Shown here piece by piece: positions 1-6,691 of a stretch of DNA of 10,221 bases. The notes beneath the pieces were generated by a model. It did not search any database. It saw only the letters and a list, made by a program, of their open reading frames with translations, and was not told the origin of the DNA. This DNA is from UBA3064 sp016868095. Its GTDB lineage: Bacteria > Pseudomonadota > Gammaproteobacteria > Burkholderiales > Burkholderiaceae_E. The stretch lies in contig JBEDEM010000087.1 of the NCBI GenBank assembly GCA_041175665.1, positions 1 through 10,221 of the forward strand, given 5' to 3'. A program made the position numbers and the translations under genes. How positions within the stretch are numbered: the first letter of the stretch is position 1; each line of letters starts with the position of its first letter.

Positions 1-480
1 ATTTAGATCCGAAACTCTCACAATGTCAATGCCGTAACCATCGAAAGTTGGATTGCGGATCGAATCACGCATCGACCTTTCATAGGCTCTAACACTATCC
101 TCAAAAAGCGCTTCGATACCTTCGATTCGGCCGCAATCATTCAATGCCCCTGCTTCGATGCAAAAAGCGTTGGCACGCCGGTAAAAGGGCTCCAAATTAT
201 CGCGAAAAAAACTCGCCATAGATAGTCCAAATGCGTAGAGTGACTCGTCGCCCCACAGGCTATGAGCAGCTTCAAAGAGGTTGGTTCTAAGCTGAGCAGG
301 ATAAAAACGATCTAACTCGATCGAGTGAATTCCCATTCGATCCAAAACCGCTCTACCCATCGGTCCAAGCGAATGCATGACCTGAAACGCCGAAGCGATA
401 GCTCGACCCCACATAAGAGGCTCCGATCGCTGATCTTCGCTAGTAGGCGCGTGGGACGCTTGGTGAATGGTTTGACTCAT
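1..480 (-). CDS. Partial protein with the N-terminal domain shared by the two SpoIIE-type phosphatases (C-terminus beyond left edge)
   Basis: The minus-strand frame starts at ATG 478-480 and stays open for 160 codons to the left edge, so only the N-terminus is visible. A purine-rich site (AAGGG at 486-490) sits 5 nt before the start. Residues about 24-90 align by eye with the N-termini of the phosphatases at 569-2119 and 2116-3723. The shared pattern is GR...S, then a helix, then G-x2-VL-x-R-x-GI-x2-IE, Y-P-A-x-LR and, about 15 residues later, G-D-E-x-L-x3-G. No transmembrane segment or signal peptide is seen. The homology implies a third member of the same sensor family, perhaps also a phosphatase, but the catalytic part is outside the window. 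It is divergent from the 569-2119 gene with 88 bp between starts. Coding status is well supported by the paralogy; function is inference. Confidence 0.82.
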   Translation of the reverse strand, partial: MSQTIHQASHAPTSEDQRSEPLMWGRAIASAFQVMHSLGPMGRAVLDRMGIHSIELDRFYPAQLRTNLFEAAHSLWGDESLYAFGLSMASFFRDNLEPFYRRANAFCIEAGALNDCGRIEGIEALFEDSVRAYERSMRDSIRNPTFDGYGIDIVRVSDLN

Positions 481-535
481 TATTGCCCTTACCTGTGACA
501 TCTATCGAACTTCAGCGCAAAATTCGCTTGATGGG

Positions 536-565
536 TTGACCTGAGCTTTCATCATCGCGTAGTGT
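536..565 (+). promoter_or_regulatory. Candidate promoter for the plus-strand phosphatase, possibly giving a leaderless mRNA
   Basis: TTGACC (536-541, 5 of 6 to the sigma-70 -35 consensus) is followed after 18 nt by TAGTGT (560-565, 3 of 6 to the -10 consensus). Transcription from it would start near 572, which is the ATG itself. No Shine-Dalgarno sequence precedes this gene, consistent with a leaderless message. The -10 match is weak, so this is only a candidate. Confidence 0.25.
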
Positions 566-568
566 AAT

Positions 569-2119
569 GTGATGAGCCCAAATCTTGTCGACCGACCCAT
601 TGAGCTTTCTGGACGCTACCTCCACAGCACGGTTGCAGCCATGCACGAGTTTAGGGAACTTGGTGAAGCAGTCCTAAACCGTTACAACATAAGCACGATC
701 GAGCTCGAAAAATATTATCTCGCCAGTCTAAGGCGATCGATGTTGCTCGAAGTTCGCGAGCGTTTCGGTGATGAAGGCGTGATGTACGTTGCTGCTGAGA
801 GTGTTAGGGACATTGCTGGCGGCGCCTTATCTGGAATAATTCCCAAGGCCACACTCGATGGTATGCAACTAGCGATCAAGAAGGGCTGGGACTCTGAATC
901 CGTCCTTTTGCAAAGGACATGCGACGAGTTCGTTGCAGCTTGGATCAACATGGCAGATCGAACTGTCGATGCGACACATCGCAACCACAAGTTTAGACCT
1001 TGGCGATTTGAGAAATCAGGTGCCTTAACCTACCGACTTATTCAGCAAGTGACAATTACACCAGCGTTACACTGGAATACATACGGGCAAATTCACGGCC
1101 TTTTGCATCTGCTGCTACCAGATGGTATCGACTTTAGAGTGCAATTTATTCAGGAGCAGAGTCAGTGCTTTGGGGAATATTCAGAACTTGTTTTCGACTT
1201 TCGCTTTATACCTTTTGAGGATTTGCAATCACATGCGGATATTCTTCGCAAAACTAGATCGAGCCTACGTGAGCAGATCTTCTCAAAGGCATTGCACTAT
1301 GCTCTAAAACAGGAGGCCGTTGCAAAAGATGCACTGAAGCAGCGCGACGAAGCGTTTGCAATTACAGAGTCTTCAATACGATATGCCAGATTTATCCAAC
1401 ACGCACAGTTGCCCGGTAGCGATCGCAAGATCGGTCGATTCCGAGAGCTCAAGCTGTGCTGGGAGCCCCGTGACACGATCGGGGGAGACCTTTGGTGGAT
1501 TTCACCCAAATCAAACAGCGAATCATTCACTATTGTGTTAGCAGACTGCACAGGACATGGTGTGCCAGGCGCCATGTTATCAACGCTGCTTGCAGGTCTG
1601 CTTGAGCGAGTTTACAGCTCCGAACCAGACCTTGATCCCACTATCGCTTACCAAGATTTAAAGCGTTCTTTTAATCAGACCTTTCAAAGCGATGAAGCTA
1701 ATGAAAGATACGGTATCGAAGACGGCTTTGAGGCAGCTATTCTTCAAGTGTTCCCGCGGAGGCAGGAAATTCGGATAACAGGCGAAGGAATAGGAATAAT
1801 CGTCGCGAACAGAAAGGCTCTTCGGAGAGTTCATTTGCGTCGTTACCACGATAACACCCAAGTACTTCGCTACGAACAGAGCGATATCTTTATTCTTTAC
1901 AGTGACGGGTTAAGCGAACAACCTGGTATTAATGAAGCAGGCAGGCGTCGATTATTTGGGAATCAACGCTTAACAAACATCATTCAAAGATACATAGCCT
2001 ATTCTCCCGCAGAGTTGACCACCAAGATTTATGACCACTGGCTCTCGTGGATTGGCCATGAGCGCAGAGTCGACGATCTTACGCTTGCGTGTTTTCAGCT
2101 CGAGCAAGCCAATAGTTAG
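569..2119 (+). CDS. Soluble SpoIIE/PP2C-type serine/threonine phosphatase with N-terminal sensor-like domain
   Basis: Predicted Mn/Mg-dependent phosphoprotein phosphatase of the SpoIIE (PPM) family, 516 aa. Residues about 15-215 form an alpha/beta domain I cannot name. A helical linker (about 220-280) ends in SIRYARFIQHAQLP, the usual lead into this phosphatase domain. The catalytic domain (about 292-512) keeps the metal-binding aspartates: D307 in GGDLWW, D326 in ADCTGHGVPGA, D446 in YSDGL and D502/D503 in VDDLTL. No membrane helix or signal peptide is visible, so it should be cytosolic, unlike Pseudomonas SiaA. An in-frame stop at 560-562 limits the start to GTG 569 or ATG 572; neither has a Shine-Dalgarno sequence. 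By analogy its substrate is the SiaC-like protein at 4827-5207. Its 3' end overlaps the convergent phosphatase gene by 4 bp. Family is secure; partner is inferred. Confidence 0.93.
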   Translation: MMSPNLVDRPIELSGRYLHSTVAAMHEFRELGEAVLNRYNISTIELEKYYLASLRRSMLLEVRERFGDEGVMYVAAESVRDIAGGALSGIIPKATLDGMQLAIKKGWDSESVLLQRTCDEFVAAWINMADRTVDATHRNHKFRPWRFEKSGALTYRLIQQVTITPALHWNTYGQIHGLLHLLLPDGIDFRVQFIQEQSQCFGEYSELVFDFRFIPFEDLQSHADILRKTRSSLREQIFSKALHYALKQEAVAKDALKQRDEAFAITESSIRYARFIQHAQLPGSDRKIGRFRELKLCWEPRDTIGGDLWWISPKSNSESFTIVLADCTGHGVPGAMLSTLLAGLLERVYSSEPDLDPTIAYQDLKRSFNQTFQSDEANERYGIEDGFEAAILQVFPRRQEIRITGEGIGIIVANRKALRRVHLRRYHDNTQVLRYEQSDIFILYSDGLSEQPGINEAGRRRLFGNQRLTNIIQRYIAYSPAELTTKIYDHWLSWIGHERRVDDLTLACFQLEQANS

Positions 2120-3723
2120 AGCACTACTAACAAAAACGATAAGTCATCTCGCCGCTTCTCTACGCCTTGCCATTGTTGAAGCGCCATCCCCAAGCTATGG
2201 TTTACCTCCTCCGCAGCGTTGTTAACGCTTTGGCGAAGACCCTCCATAAGCCTTCCATTTCCAAACGCACGAGCGGGACCATGACCGATGCGTCCAATTT
2301 GATCTGTCAAGCCATCGGTATATAAAAAGTACCGATCTCCTTTAGCCCAGCTCTTTTGTCCACAGCCAATGTGTTGTCGCGATTTGGCGTTTCCGCTAAG
2401 TCCAAATCTAGCTACTTGAATGCGTTCAAAGCAATTAGATTCAACAGAAAAGTGAACAAAACCCATTCCCGCCCCAGCCCAAGAGACGAGCTTACGATCT
2501 GGATCAAACTCAAAAAGAACGAGATCAACGCCAACGTCGTTTCCTGTACTCGCCTCGGCAAGTTGAGGAAAGGCCGTTTGAATTGCAAGTTGAACAACTT
2601 CTAAAGTTTCGCTCAACGATAGATTCGTTGCATTGGACTGATTAACCCTGCCTAGCGCCCCGATGACTAGCATGGCAAGCATAGCGCCAGGAACACCATG
2701 TCCCGTGCAGTCGATCATCGCTAGCCTGGCGCGGCGGGAATCACCAGTGCGAGAAAACCACCAAATGTCACCACCAATCAGGTCTCTTGGTTCCCAAGAT
2801 ACAGCGAAGTCTGCGAAGTACTGCCTACAATCAGCCTGACTGGGTAGCTGCGCCCTCTGAAGCACTGAGGCATACCTCATTGACTCGATGGTCTGCTGGT
2901 GCGCAAGCTCTAACTCACTAAGGGCTCGAGCCGTGATCGCTTCCTGCTTCATCACTCTCGCGAGAGCCGCCTTGAGCAAGTCATCTCTAGCCTTACGGCT
3001 CTCCACTGAAAGCAAATCTTGATGATCAAGCGGCTCGCTCTCGATGCTTAGTTCGAGCAGAAACGCATTCTCAACATATCCATCAAATGGCTGAGACGCA
3101 GCAGCATTGTGTGTGAGCGTAAAACCCACTAATCGCGGTAGTGTAATCCGCAAACACCAATGGAAAATGGCCCTTACGAAGGCCTCATGCTCAATACGTA
3201 TTGATGCCCTGCTCACAAGCATTATTGATACCGATCTAGACCTCACTTCCCGACGCTTGATCGACCATCCTAGCAAAAAGGGAGCTGCTAAAACCGTCGA
3301 GGCAACAGCATCATTAAGGCTGTCAACCAGGGCATCTGTATGACGAAGGAGCATGTTGATCAGATCGACATTCGTGCCTACTGAGTCATCTTGCAAGCCT
3401 TGCTCAAGTGCAGACCTCGTCATGGCTGTGCTTTTGTATGCCGGACTTTCTTCAAATGTTCCCGAAAACCAATACTCAGGCGTCTCGAGCCCCACCCAAA
3501 ACAACGCGCTTGCACCGAATCGCTCAAAAATGGCGTCATAAATCTGGCGGCGAAGATCCGCTGGGTACAACCGTTCAGGATCAATCTCGGTAATGCCATT
3601 ACGGGCCAGAACATCCTTGCCAACGCTCTCTAGTTCAGCAAGTGTTCGGACCGAAGAGACAATGTATCGTCCCATTGCGCGATGGTGACGGATGTTACGT
3701 TCGGTCAACACGCTGCGTGCCAT
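2116..3723 (-). CDS. Second soluble SpoIIE/PP2C-type phosphatase, last gene of the Sia-like operon
   Basis: Predicted 535-aa PPM-family phosphatase, paralogous to the 569-2119 product over its whole length. The N-terminal domain (about 18-228) carries the shared G-x2-VL-x-R-x-GI and YPADLRR signatures. A helical linker (about 235-293) ends in ESMRYASVLQRAQLP. The SpoIIE domain (about 305-535) has D319 in GGDIWW, D338 in IDCTGHGVPGA, D470 in YTDGL and D526/D527 in RRDDLSF, so it looks catalytically intact. No membrane segment is seen. The ATG at 3721-3723 lies 4 bp after the cyclase stop, with AAGG (3726-3729) overlapping that stop, which suggests translational coupling. In the Sia pathway the phosphatase restores SiaC to its active, unphosphorylated form; the same role is inferred here from operon position. 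The stop overlaps the convergent gene's stop. Confidence 0.94.
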   Translation of the reverse strand: MARSVLTERNIRHHRAMGRYIVSSVRTLAELESVGKDVLARNGITEIDPERLYPADLRRQIYDAIFERFGASALFWVGLETPEYWFSGTFEESPAYKSTAMTRSALEQGLQDDSVGTNVDLINMLLRHTDALVDSLNDAVASTVLAAPFLLGWSIKRREVRSRSVSIMLVSRASIRIEHEAFVRAIFHWCLRITLPRLVGFTLTHNAAASQPFDGYVENAFLLELSIESEPLDHQDLLSVESRKARDDLLKAALARVMKQEAITARALSELELAHQQTIESMRYASVLQRAQLPSQADCRQYFADFAVSWEPRDLIGGDIWWFSRTGDSRRARLAMIDCTGHGVPGAMLAMLVIGALGRVNQSNATNLSLSETLEVVQLAIQTAFPQLAEASTGNDVGVDLVLFEFDPDRKLVSWAGAGMGFVHFSVESNCFERIQVARFGLSGNAKSRQHIGCGQKSWAKGDRYFLYTDGLTDQIGRIGHGPARAFGNGRLMEGLRQSVNNAAEEVNHSLGMALQQWQGVEKRRDDLSFLLVVL

Positions 3724-3727
3724 GACC

Positions 3728-4780
3728 TTAGCTTGACAAGCGCTCAGCGGTCGCTATGAGTCTCGCCGCAAGCTCTGCCCGATCTTGAAAACTCAGATCG
3801 CCAGGATTGATACAAATGCTAACGCCAGCGCCATGTTGCCAAATAAGTGGCTCTGAACTAAGTTGCGACTCCGATCGACCAATAATCTCGAATGTTCTAA
3901 TGTCTCGCGCTATGCCTTTCATCTTCACGAGTTCGCGCTCTTCAACTTTGACTAAGTCCTTGACTAATGCGTAGGTTTCATAACTTATGAGTATGTGACC
4001 TGGGGCAGCTTGGGATTCAAGCCGTGCGGCTACGTTAACCTCGCCTCCCACGATCGTGTAGCTAAGGCGCTCATCGCTACCAAAATTGCCGACGTTACAA
4101 AAACCAGTGTTTATACCCATCCGGACAACAAAAGGCTGCTGGAATCCTCTCGCATGCCATACCGCCCTTAAAGTTTGAAGTCTATCTTGCATCTCTAGTG
4201 CCATGCTCACGCAAGCTCGCGCGTCTTCTGCCTCACCTCGAGACTCCGGGTCACCAAAGAAGACCATCATTGCATCACCGATATACTTATCAATCGTAGC
4301 GCCATACGACAAGGCGATGCGTGTCATCTCCGAAAAATACTCGTTCAAATAAGCTGTGAGTGCTTCGGGTTGGAGCGACTCGGCCGTTTGTGTGAAGTCC
4401 TTGATATCACTGAAGAAGACGGTCAGGCGTTTACGCTGGGTTTTGACCGTTATGTCGTGACGGCCGGCAAACATGGCTTTGAGAATCTGGGGCGGCAAAT
4501 ACTTTGCTAGTTTGTCCGACAGGGCTTCAAGCGCCGACTTTTTTTCGTCGAGTTCTCTTGCTTGTAGCTTCAGGCTTTGGTTCAGCTTGAACAGTCGCCG
4601 CTCCTGACGATCAGCATGCTTCGTCAAATCCTCGTTTTCTCGGACCACTGCCGCGAACCGCTCAAACAGACGTCGAGCAAAACGCGCGAGCTCAACTGGA
4701 TTGCCATGGCCCAGAACCTGTGGCCCCTCACCAAGCAATTGCTTCTCGCGATCATAAAGATCGAATACCTTCTTTTCCAA
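3728..4780 (-). CDS. Class III nucleotidyl cyclase, predicted adenylate cyclase (class IIIb residues), soluble
   Basis: Predicted 350-aa enzyme making cAMP from ATP. Residues about 1-95 are helical and charged, likely coiled coil, leading into KYLPPQI. The catalytic domain (about 117-300) has metal aspartates D125 in FFSDIKDFT and D169 in DKYIGDA, and transition-state residues N249 and R253 in VNVAARLES. The purine-selecting pair is K165 and T242 (SYTIVGG). A Lys-Thr pair is typical of class IIIb adenylate cyclases, several of which respond to bicarbonate; guanylate cyclases carry different residues here. About 50 residues follow the domain. There is no membrane helix. The start is TTG at 4778-4780: the upstream in-frame stop is at 4808-4810, no in-frame ATG or GTG lies between, and GGGAG sits just before it. 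It occupies the place of SiaD, so control by the SiaC-like protein through the N-terminal helices is inferred. Confidence 0.93.
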   Translation of the reverse strand: MEKKVFDLYDREKQLLGEGPQVLGHGNPVELARFARRLFERFAAVVRENEDLTKHADRQERRLFKLNQSLKLQARELDEKKSALEALSDKLAKYLPPQILKAMFAGRHDITVKTQRKRLTVFFSDIKDFTQTAESLQPEALTAYLNEYFSEMTRIALSYGATIDKYIGDAMMVFFGDPESRGEAEDARACVSMALEMQDRLQTLRAVWHARGFQQPFVVRMGINTGFCNVGNFGSDERLSYTIVGGEVNVAARLESQAAPGHILISYETYALVKDLVKVEERELVKMKGIARDIRTFEIIGRSESQLSSEPLIWQHGAGVSICINPGDLSFQDRAELAARLIATAERLSS

Positions 4781-4798
4781 AGTCTCCCTCAGGGCAAA

Positions 4799-4817
4799 GG
4801 CACTCTTTCAGTGTGCC
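4799..4817 (-). other. Small stem-loop in the gap between the SiaC-like gene and the cyclase gene
   Basis: In the transcript, GGCAC pairs with GTGCC (arms 4813-4817 and 4799-4803) around a 9-nt loop. The loop can extend the stem by two more pairs after an A-A mismatch. It lies in the 46-bp gap before the TTG start of the cyclase and has no U-run, so it is not an intrinsic terminator. It could influence processing or cyclase translation. The stem is short and may be chance. Confidence 0.3.
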
Positions 4818-4826
4818 ATGAACTGA

Positions 4827-5207
4827 CTATTCAACGACTTCTAAGAAAAGATCCAAATCGGGAAATCGATCCTTAAAGTCCTCACCTAGCTCTTGCATCA
4901 CATCGTCATCGACCAAATAACACCATCGAATGCTTACCGTTTTACCAAGCTCGCGCCCATTATCGAGGATATCGAAGATACGGTACAAAGCCTTCATGCT
5001 CGAGCTGTTGATATAGATCAGCCGAACCAGTACGTGAATGCGCTCGGCATCGGATTCCGACCAAGATTCTAGAACGGGAATCACATCACCGTAAAACGCG
5101 GCAACATCTTCAGGATAGGACTCACCCTCAAGGCTCAATTCACATGACTCCGCACGAAAGCGAACTGCAGGTGTGCGTTCCGTTGCATCTATGAAAAGGT
5201 CTTTCAT
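4827..5207 (-). CDS. siaC: SiaC-like regulatory phosphoprotein (DUF1987 family)
   Basis: A 126-aa protein of the SiaC/DUF1987 family. Family hallmarks are the N-terminal TPAVRF segment, LEGESYPED (about 26-34), and LIYINSSSMKALYRIFDIL (about 63-81), followed by a V-S-I-R-W-C-Y strand. In P. aeruginosa, SiaC is phosphorylated on Thr68 by SiaB and dephosphorylated by SiaA, and the unphosphorylated form binds and activates the diguanylate cyclase SiaD. By direct count residue 68 here is serine, in INSSS where P. aeruginosa has NTSS (from memory), so the acceptor may be Ser68. The ATG at 5205-5207 lies 3 bp after the stop of the SiaB-like gene, and the AGGA ribosome site overlaps that stop, indicating coupled translation. 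The next gene is a predicted adenylate cyclase, its probable target. The family call is strong; the partner is inferred. Confidence 0.9.
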   Translation of the reverse strand: MKDLFIDATERTPAVRFRAESCELSLEGESYPEDVAAFYGDVIPVLESWSESDAERIHVLVRLIYINSSSMKALYRIFDILDNGRELGKTVSIRWCYLVDDDVMQELGEDFKDRFPDLDLFLEVVE

Positions 5208-5210
5208 TTC

Positions 5211-5732
5211 CTAAATTCTCGCAGCAATAAAATAGTCAACCTCATCGTCGTTGACATCGACGAAGGCATAATTGATCGGATAGGGTGATCGCCTCGCAAT
5301 TTCTAGCAAGCCGAGACCTGCACCTGGCCCCTCGTGATCAATACTCTTCGACATACCCTCTCTGTACAGTTGTCTTATCCTATCTTTATCTGCTCCGGCC
5401 AGCTGAACCAGGGTCTCGCGAAGTTGAACCGAGTCGGCCTTCTTGATTCTATTTGCACACATCACTGTGAGCTCAGCCTCGAGCTCAGATATGATAACCA
5501 TACCAGCAGCGCGCTCGGGTGCAACACTGTGCCAAATTAGGTTTTGCACACCCTCCATAAAGACGGCAAAAACAGATCTGGATCGCTTTGGATCGACCTC
5601 TGACCCAACGCGGCGCTTGAGAATCTCTGCAAGTGTGATCATCAACTCATCAGAAATTTCACCGTTATAAGCCATGATCACGCCTTGCGAGCGCATTTCT
5701 GCACGCATGGCAATGGCCGATTCAATTTTCAT
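5211..5732 (-). CDS. siaB: SiaB-like protein kinase (DUF6272 family), first gene of the operon
   Basis: A 173-aa protein resembling SiaB, the kinase that phosphorylates SiaC. Visible GHKL-like features are E60-x3-N64-x3-H68 (FMEGVQNLIWHS), similar to an N-box, and the glycine-rich GPGAGLGLLEIARR (about 135-148), similar to the ATP-lid and G2 region. The order fits an ATP-binding fold. I chose ATG 5730-5732, because GGAGA at 5737-5741 lies 4 nt upstream; an in-frame ATG at 5750 would add six residues but lacks such a site. The gene overlaps nothing upstream and is 101 bp from the preceding SDR stop, so the operon promoter may lie in that gap. It is followed after 3 bp by the SiaC-like gene. 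Anti-sigma kinases such as RsbW share the fold, but the SiaC neighbour makes SiaB the better call. Confidence 0.88.
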   Translation of the reverse strand: MKIESAIAMRAEMRSQGVIMAYNGEISDELMITLAEILKRRVGSEVDPKRSRSVFAVFMEGVQNLIWHSVAPERAAGMVIISELEAELTVMCANRIKKADSVQLRETLVQLAGADKDRIRQLYREGMSKSIDHEGPGAGLGLLEIARRSPYPINYAFVDVNDDEVDYFIAARI

Positions 5733-5833
5733 ACAGTCTCCAACGTGCACAGGATCAGGCGGAAGCTGTCAGCAGTGTGGAAAAGCATCGGTTCAAACAC
5801 GACTAACGCACTTGGGTTTAGAAGTCAAAAAGT
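5733..5833. other. Intergenic gap upstream of the Sia-like operon
   Basis: This 101-bp gap separates the SDR stop from the SiaB-like gene; both genes are on the minus strand. A TTGACT (minus strand, 5823-5828) matches a -35 box in 5 of 6 bases, but no good -10 box follows at 16-18 nt. No intrinsic terminator with a U-run is visible. The operon promoter is probably here, but I cannot place it. Confidence 0.35.
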
Positions 5834-6595
5834 TTAGAACTGAACTCCCCTGGTAAGTGCCCCATCAACAACAAGATTGCTGCCCGTTATAAAGCTTGCT
5901 GCCGGGCTTGCAAGAAAGGCTACGGCATTAGCCATCTCCTGCGGCGTTCCCATGCGACCGGTAGGATTTAAATCCATGGCCTGCTTGAAAAGCGTCGGAT
6001 TACCCTGCTCGATTTGTTGCCAGACACCGCCTGGGAAATAGGTATTTCCAGGGGAGACGGTATTAGCTCTAATACCTTTGCTGGCAAGATGAAACGCAAG
6101 CCCCTGCGTGTAATGAATAATCGCAGCCTTGAAGGCGCCATAAGGACCGGATGCAAAATCGATCTCTCTGCCAGATACGCTTGAAATCGTCACAATCGAA
6201 GGATGCTTGCTTTGCTCCAGTGACGGCATTGCGGCATTGACGAGTCGTACCGTACCCATCATGTCCACATCAAAACCCTTCTTCCAGCTTTCCTCATCGG
6301 CACCGATTGCCAGGGCGCTGACGTTGGCAACGACGATGTCGATACCATTCATTGCGCTAGAAGACTCAACAACCCATTGGGAAAGTGCCATCGCATCAGC
6401 AATATCAAGCGCCTTCGCATCGACCTTAAGGCCTCGAGCATGCATAAGATTCAGCGCATCATCGACGTCTTGCTGACTTCTGGCGCAAAAGCTGACATGC
6501 GCTCCTTCTTGTGCCAAGGTCTCAACAATTGCCCTGCCGATACCCTTTGTACCGCCTGTTACAACGGCTTTTAAACCATTCAAACCAAGATCCAT
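5834..6595 (-). CDS. Short-chain dehydrogenase/reductase (SDR) with altered NNAG and Asn motifs
   Basis: A 253-aa classical-type SDR, predicted NAD(P)-dependent oxidoreductase with a Rossmann fold. The cofactor motif is TGGTKGIG (13-20). The catalytic residues are S139 (TISSVSG), Y152 and K156 (YGAFK). The C-terminal F-I-T-G-x-N-L-V-V-D-G is typical of the FabG-like group. Two positions are unusual: the NNAG motif reads ANVSA (90-94), and the fourth catalytic residue, usually Asn, appears to be D111 (FDVDMMGT). The ATG at 6593-6595 has an AGGAGA site 5 nt upstream (6601-6606). It is the last gene of the transport/catabolism cluster, 108 bp after the amidase, behind a Fur-like site and dyads. 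The substrate is unknown; the family is certain, the oxo-substrate is not. Confidence 0.93.
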   Translation of the reverse strand: MDLGLNGLKAVVTGGTKGIGRAIVETLAQEGAHVSFCARSQQDVDDALNLMHARGLKVDAKALDIADAMALSQWVVESSSAMNGIDIVVANVSALAIGADEESWKKGFDVDMMGTVRLVNAAMPSLEQSKHPSIVTISSVSGREIDFASGPYGAFKAAIIHYTQGLAFHLASKGIRANTVSPGNTYFPGGVWQQIEQGNPTLFKQAMDLNPTGRMGTPQEMANAVAFLASPAASFITGSNLVVDGALTRGVQF

Positions 6596-6611
6596 AACGA
6601 TCTCCTAACAT

Positions 6612-6626
6612 TGATAATGATTCTCT
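6612..6626 (-). promoter_or_regulatory. Fur-box-like site upstream of the SDR gene
   Basis: The plus strand reads TGATAATGATTCTCT, matching the 7-1-7 Fur consensus TGATAATNATTATCA at 12 of 14 defined positions, with one half-site perfect. It lies 17 bp before the SDR start and just upstream of its ribosome-binding site, where bound Fur would block transcription. A TonB-dependent receptor in the same cluster makes iron control plausible. AT-rich sites like this also occur by chance. Confidence 0.42.
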
Positions 6627-6654
6627 GAAATACGTTCGTAGCTGCGCCAATTCA

Positions 6655-6666
6655 CTAAGCGCTTAG
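6655..6666. promoter_or_regulatory. Perfect 12-bp palindrome, candidate operator
   Basis: CTAAGCGCTTAG is a perfect palindrome with a central CG and an AAGCGCTT core, the shape of LacI/GalR-family operators. It lies 60 bp upstream of the SDR start on the minus strand, a suitable place for a repressor or activator. No LacI-family gene is in the window. A looser dyad, CAACACCTGTTG (6680-6691), lies nearby. Confidence 0.35.
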
Positions 6667-6691
6667 CGATGAACCAGGCCAACACCTGTTG

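Noticed and set aside
3728..4780. Cyclase as a guanylate cyclase or diguanylate cyclase
   Set aside because: It has no GGDEF motif; the Lys165/Thr242 pair fits class IIIb adenylate cyclases, not the Glu/Cys type pair of guanylate cyclases.
4577..4876. 99-codon plus-strand open frame opposite the cyclase gene
   Set aside because: It runs antisense to the conserved coiled-coil and start region of the cyclase, has no ribosome site and shows no recognisable protein pattern.
4827..5732. Reading the kinase and small protein as an RsbW/RsbV anti-sigma pair
   Set aside because: The small protein has the SiaC (DUF1987) motifs and not a STAS-domain signature, there is no sigma-factor gene, and the downstream gene is a cyclase.
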